This document shows positions 6,151-6,937 of a DNA stretch of 6,937 bases, one piece after another. Position numbers and translations under genes: made by a program. Source of the DNA: Pseudomonadota bacterium (GTDB lineage: Bacteria > Pseudomonadota > Gammaproteobacteria > Burkholderiales > Burkholderiaceae_E). Below the pieces are notes generated by a model. It did no database searches and was not told the origin of the DNA. It worked only from the letters and a program-made list of their open reading frames with translations. Each line of letters begins with the position of its first letter. Position 1 is the stretch's first letter. Location: positions 1 through 6,937 of the forward strand of contig JAEWEW010000380.1 in the NCBI GenBank assembly GCA_023389175.1, in the 5' to 3' direction.

Positions 6151-6488
6151 GGTATCGAGGTTCGCTGCCGGCGAGCTGGCCGGCACGTGGTGCGCGGTGG
6201 ATCGGAGGCGACCGGCGGGAGGACGCCCGGGACCAGGCCAAGTATGACACGGGGCCGGACGCCGCCGGAATGCGCAGCCCGCGACCGCCGCCGTGCCCGG
6301 GGCCCGGTGCGCCCGCCGCCAGCGGGTTCGACGCGACCACCCATCGGCCTGCATCGTCACGTGTCCCACACTCGTGGCATAAATGCGCCATCGACCGTCT
6401 CCATTGCGACACGGTTCGCCAATACCGGGAGAGCCATTGCCGCCGACACGCAGGCGCGCAGGACACGAGACCAGGAAGCCGAAGACCC
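6151..6488. other. Divergent intergenic region without a supported gene
   Basis: This stretch separates the regulator gene (minus) from the 131-aa gene (plus) and must hold both promoters if they are transcribed independently. Open frames cross it but look like GC-rich shadows with Arg/Pro/Ala-rich translations. Possible elements are weak. On the plus strand TCGTCA (6354-6359) and CATAAA (6378-6383) lie 18 bp apart. On the minus strand CATACT lies near 6241-6246 without a good -35. Two copies of the palindrome GCCGGC occur at 6167-6172 and 6179-6184, inside the possible N-terminal extension of the regulator. No RNA gene, riboswitch or clear operator was seen. Confidence 0.6.
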
Positions 6489-6884
6489 ATGACCCGCGAG
6501 CAGAACCAACTCCTCAAGAAGCTGAAGACCCTCGGCCCGGACGATGTCGCCCGCGTCAGCCAGTTCGTCGACCAACTCAAGGCCGGCGACCGGCGGATGC
6601 CGGTCGAGCTGCGGGCCGTGCAGGGGGAGGCGCGCCCTGCGGCGGAGAAGTCCGCGGTGGTCTCCGAGGTCCGGGCTGCTGCCCTGGAAGAGGCGTCGGA
6701 AGCCACGGCCGCCATGGACGAGCCGCGCAGCCCGGAGGCCGAGGTGGCCCGGGCCGCCTGCGCCCAGTGGCGCCGCCGGCCGTTCCAGGCGGTCCAGCCG
6801 GATGACATGCAGCCGATCGCGGCGCTGTTCCGGGAGGCGGTGGACATGAGGGCTGCTTCGCGGTTCCGGTTCGGCTCGCGGTGA
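6489..6884 (+). CDS. Hypothetical 131-aa soluble protein
   Basis: I do not recognise this protein. It is supported as coding by consistent G/C at third codon positions throughout and by AGGAAG about ten bases before the ATG, though that spacing is slightly long. It has no signal peptide or membrane segment. Residues 1-35 look helical and amphipathic (TREQNQLLKKLKTLGPDDVA, then RVSQFVDQLK). A charged, Ala/Glu-rich middle (about 45-90) may be disordered or coiled coil. The end is more basic and aromatic (QWRRRPFQAV, then MRAASRFRFGSR). There is a single cysteine and no cluster of metal ligands. It is divergent from the regulator gene and nothing ties it to the transporter operon. The N-terminal helical pattern is loosely like small DNA-binding or antitoxin-type proteins, but this is not enough to name a function. 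Confidence 0.7.
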   Translation: MTREQNQLLKKLKTLGPDDVARVSQFVDQLKAGDRRMPVELRAVQGEARPAAEKSAVVSEVRAAALEEASEATAAMDEPRSPEAEVARAACAQWRRRPFQAVQPDDMQPIAALFREAVDMRAASRFRFGSR

Positions 6885-6937
6885 ACCGGGGGTAGCGCCG
6901 GGCGGCGCGGGCGGGGCGTGCCGGCGGGGCTCAGAGG
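6885..6937. other. Non-coding end of window
   Basis: These 53 bases after the hypothetical gene are almost entirely G and C, with runs of GGCGG/GCGGG. No hairpin followed by a T-run and no start of a further gene can be supported. Confidence 0.5.

Noticed and set aside
6187..6369. Long N-terminal extension of the GntR regulator starting at the ATG at 6369
   Set aside because: It has no ribosome binding site, a low-complexity Arg/Ala/Pro composition, and would make a 307-aa protein where about 220-250 aa is normal for the family.
6375..6390. TGGCATAAATGC as a sigma-54 promoter
   Set aside because: Only six bases separate the GG and GC elements, whereas sigma-54 promoters need ten.
5284..6492. 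402-codon open frame on the plus strand opposite the regulator
   Set aside because: It is the antisense shadow of the GntR gene in GC-rich DNA, with no recognisable motif; the winged-helix and FCD signatures are on the minus strand.

Overview
This window is very GC-rich. Nearly all third codon positions in the real genes are G or C, and gene families and order resemble those of high-GC Proteobacteria. A betaproteobacterium of the Burkholderiales type is my best guess, but no 16S or other taxonomic marker is present.

Layout. (1) Positions 1-1399, plus strand: the last 27 codons of a flavin-dependent oxidase subunit (probably GlcE), then a complete GlcF, the iron-sulfur subunit of glycolate oxidase. 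(2) Positions 1382-1440: a short 11-bp tandem repeat that overlaps the glcF stop and fills most of the 57-bp gap to the convergent gene. (3) Positions 1457-6150, minus strand, transcribed right to left: a GntR/FCD regulator, a complete tripartite TRAP transporter (periplasmic binding protein DctP-like, small membrane subunit DctQ-like, large membrane subunit DctM-like), then a phytanoyl-CoA dioxygenase (PhyH) family non-heme iron oxygenase. Gaps are 143, 28, -4 and 45 nt, so the transporter and oxygenase look like one transcription unit. The regulator lies just upstream on the same strand. (4) Positions 6151-6488: a non-coding region between the regulator and a divergent gene. (5) Positions 6489-6884, plus strand: a 131-aa protein that I do not recognise.

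How the genes may work together. The TRAP proteins carry features of the 2-oxo acid / aromatic carboxylate subgroup (TakPQM/FcbT-like), so an organic acid is the likely cargo. The adjacent PhyH-like enzyme keeps an intact iron triad and could hydroxylate the imported compound or a derivative. The GntR/FCD protein would sense the acid or a breakdown product. An AT-rich imperfect palindrome in front of the binding-protein gene is the best operator candidate. The convergent glycolate oxidase genes could receive a 2-hydroxy acid product, but this link rests on adjacency only.

Most genes are members of well-known families. The least explained items are the pairing of a TRAP operon with a PhyH oxygenase, unusual residues at the expected FCD metal site, the tandem repeat at the glcF stop, and the orphan 131-aa protein. 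I saw no RNA gene, CRISPR array, insertion sequence or phage signature.
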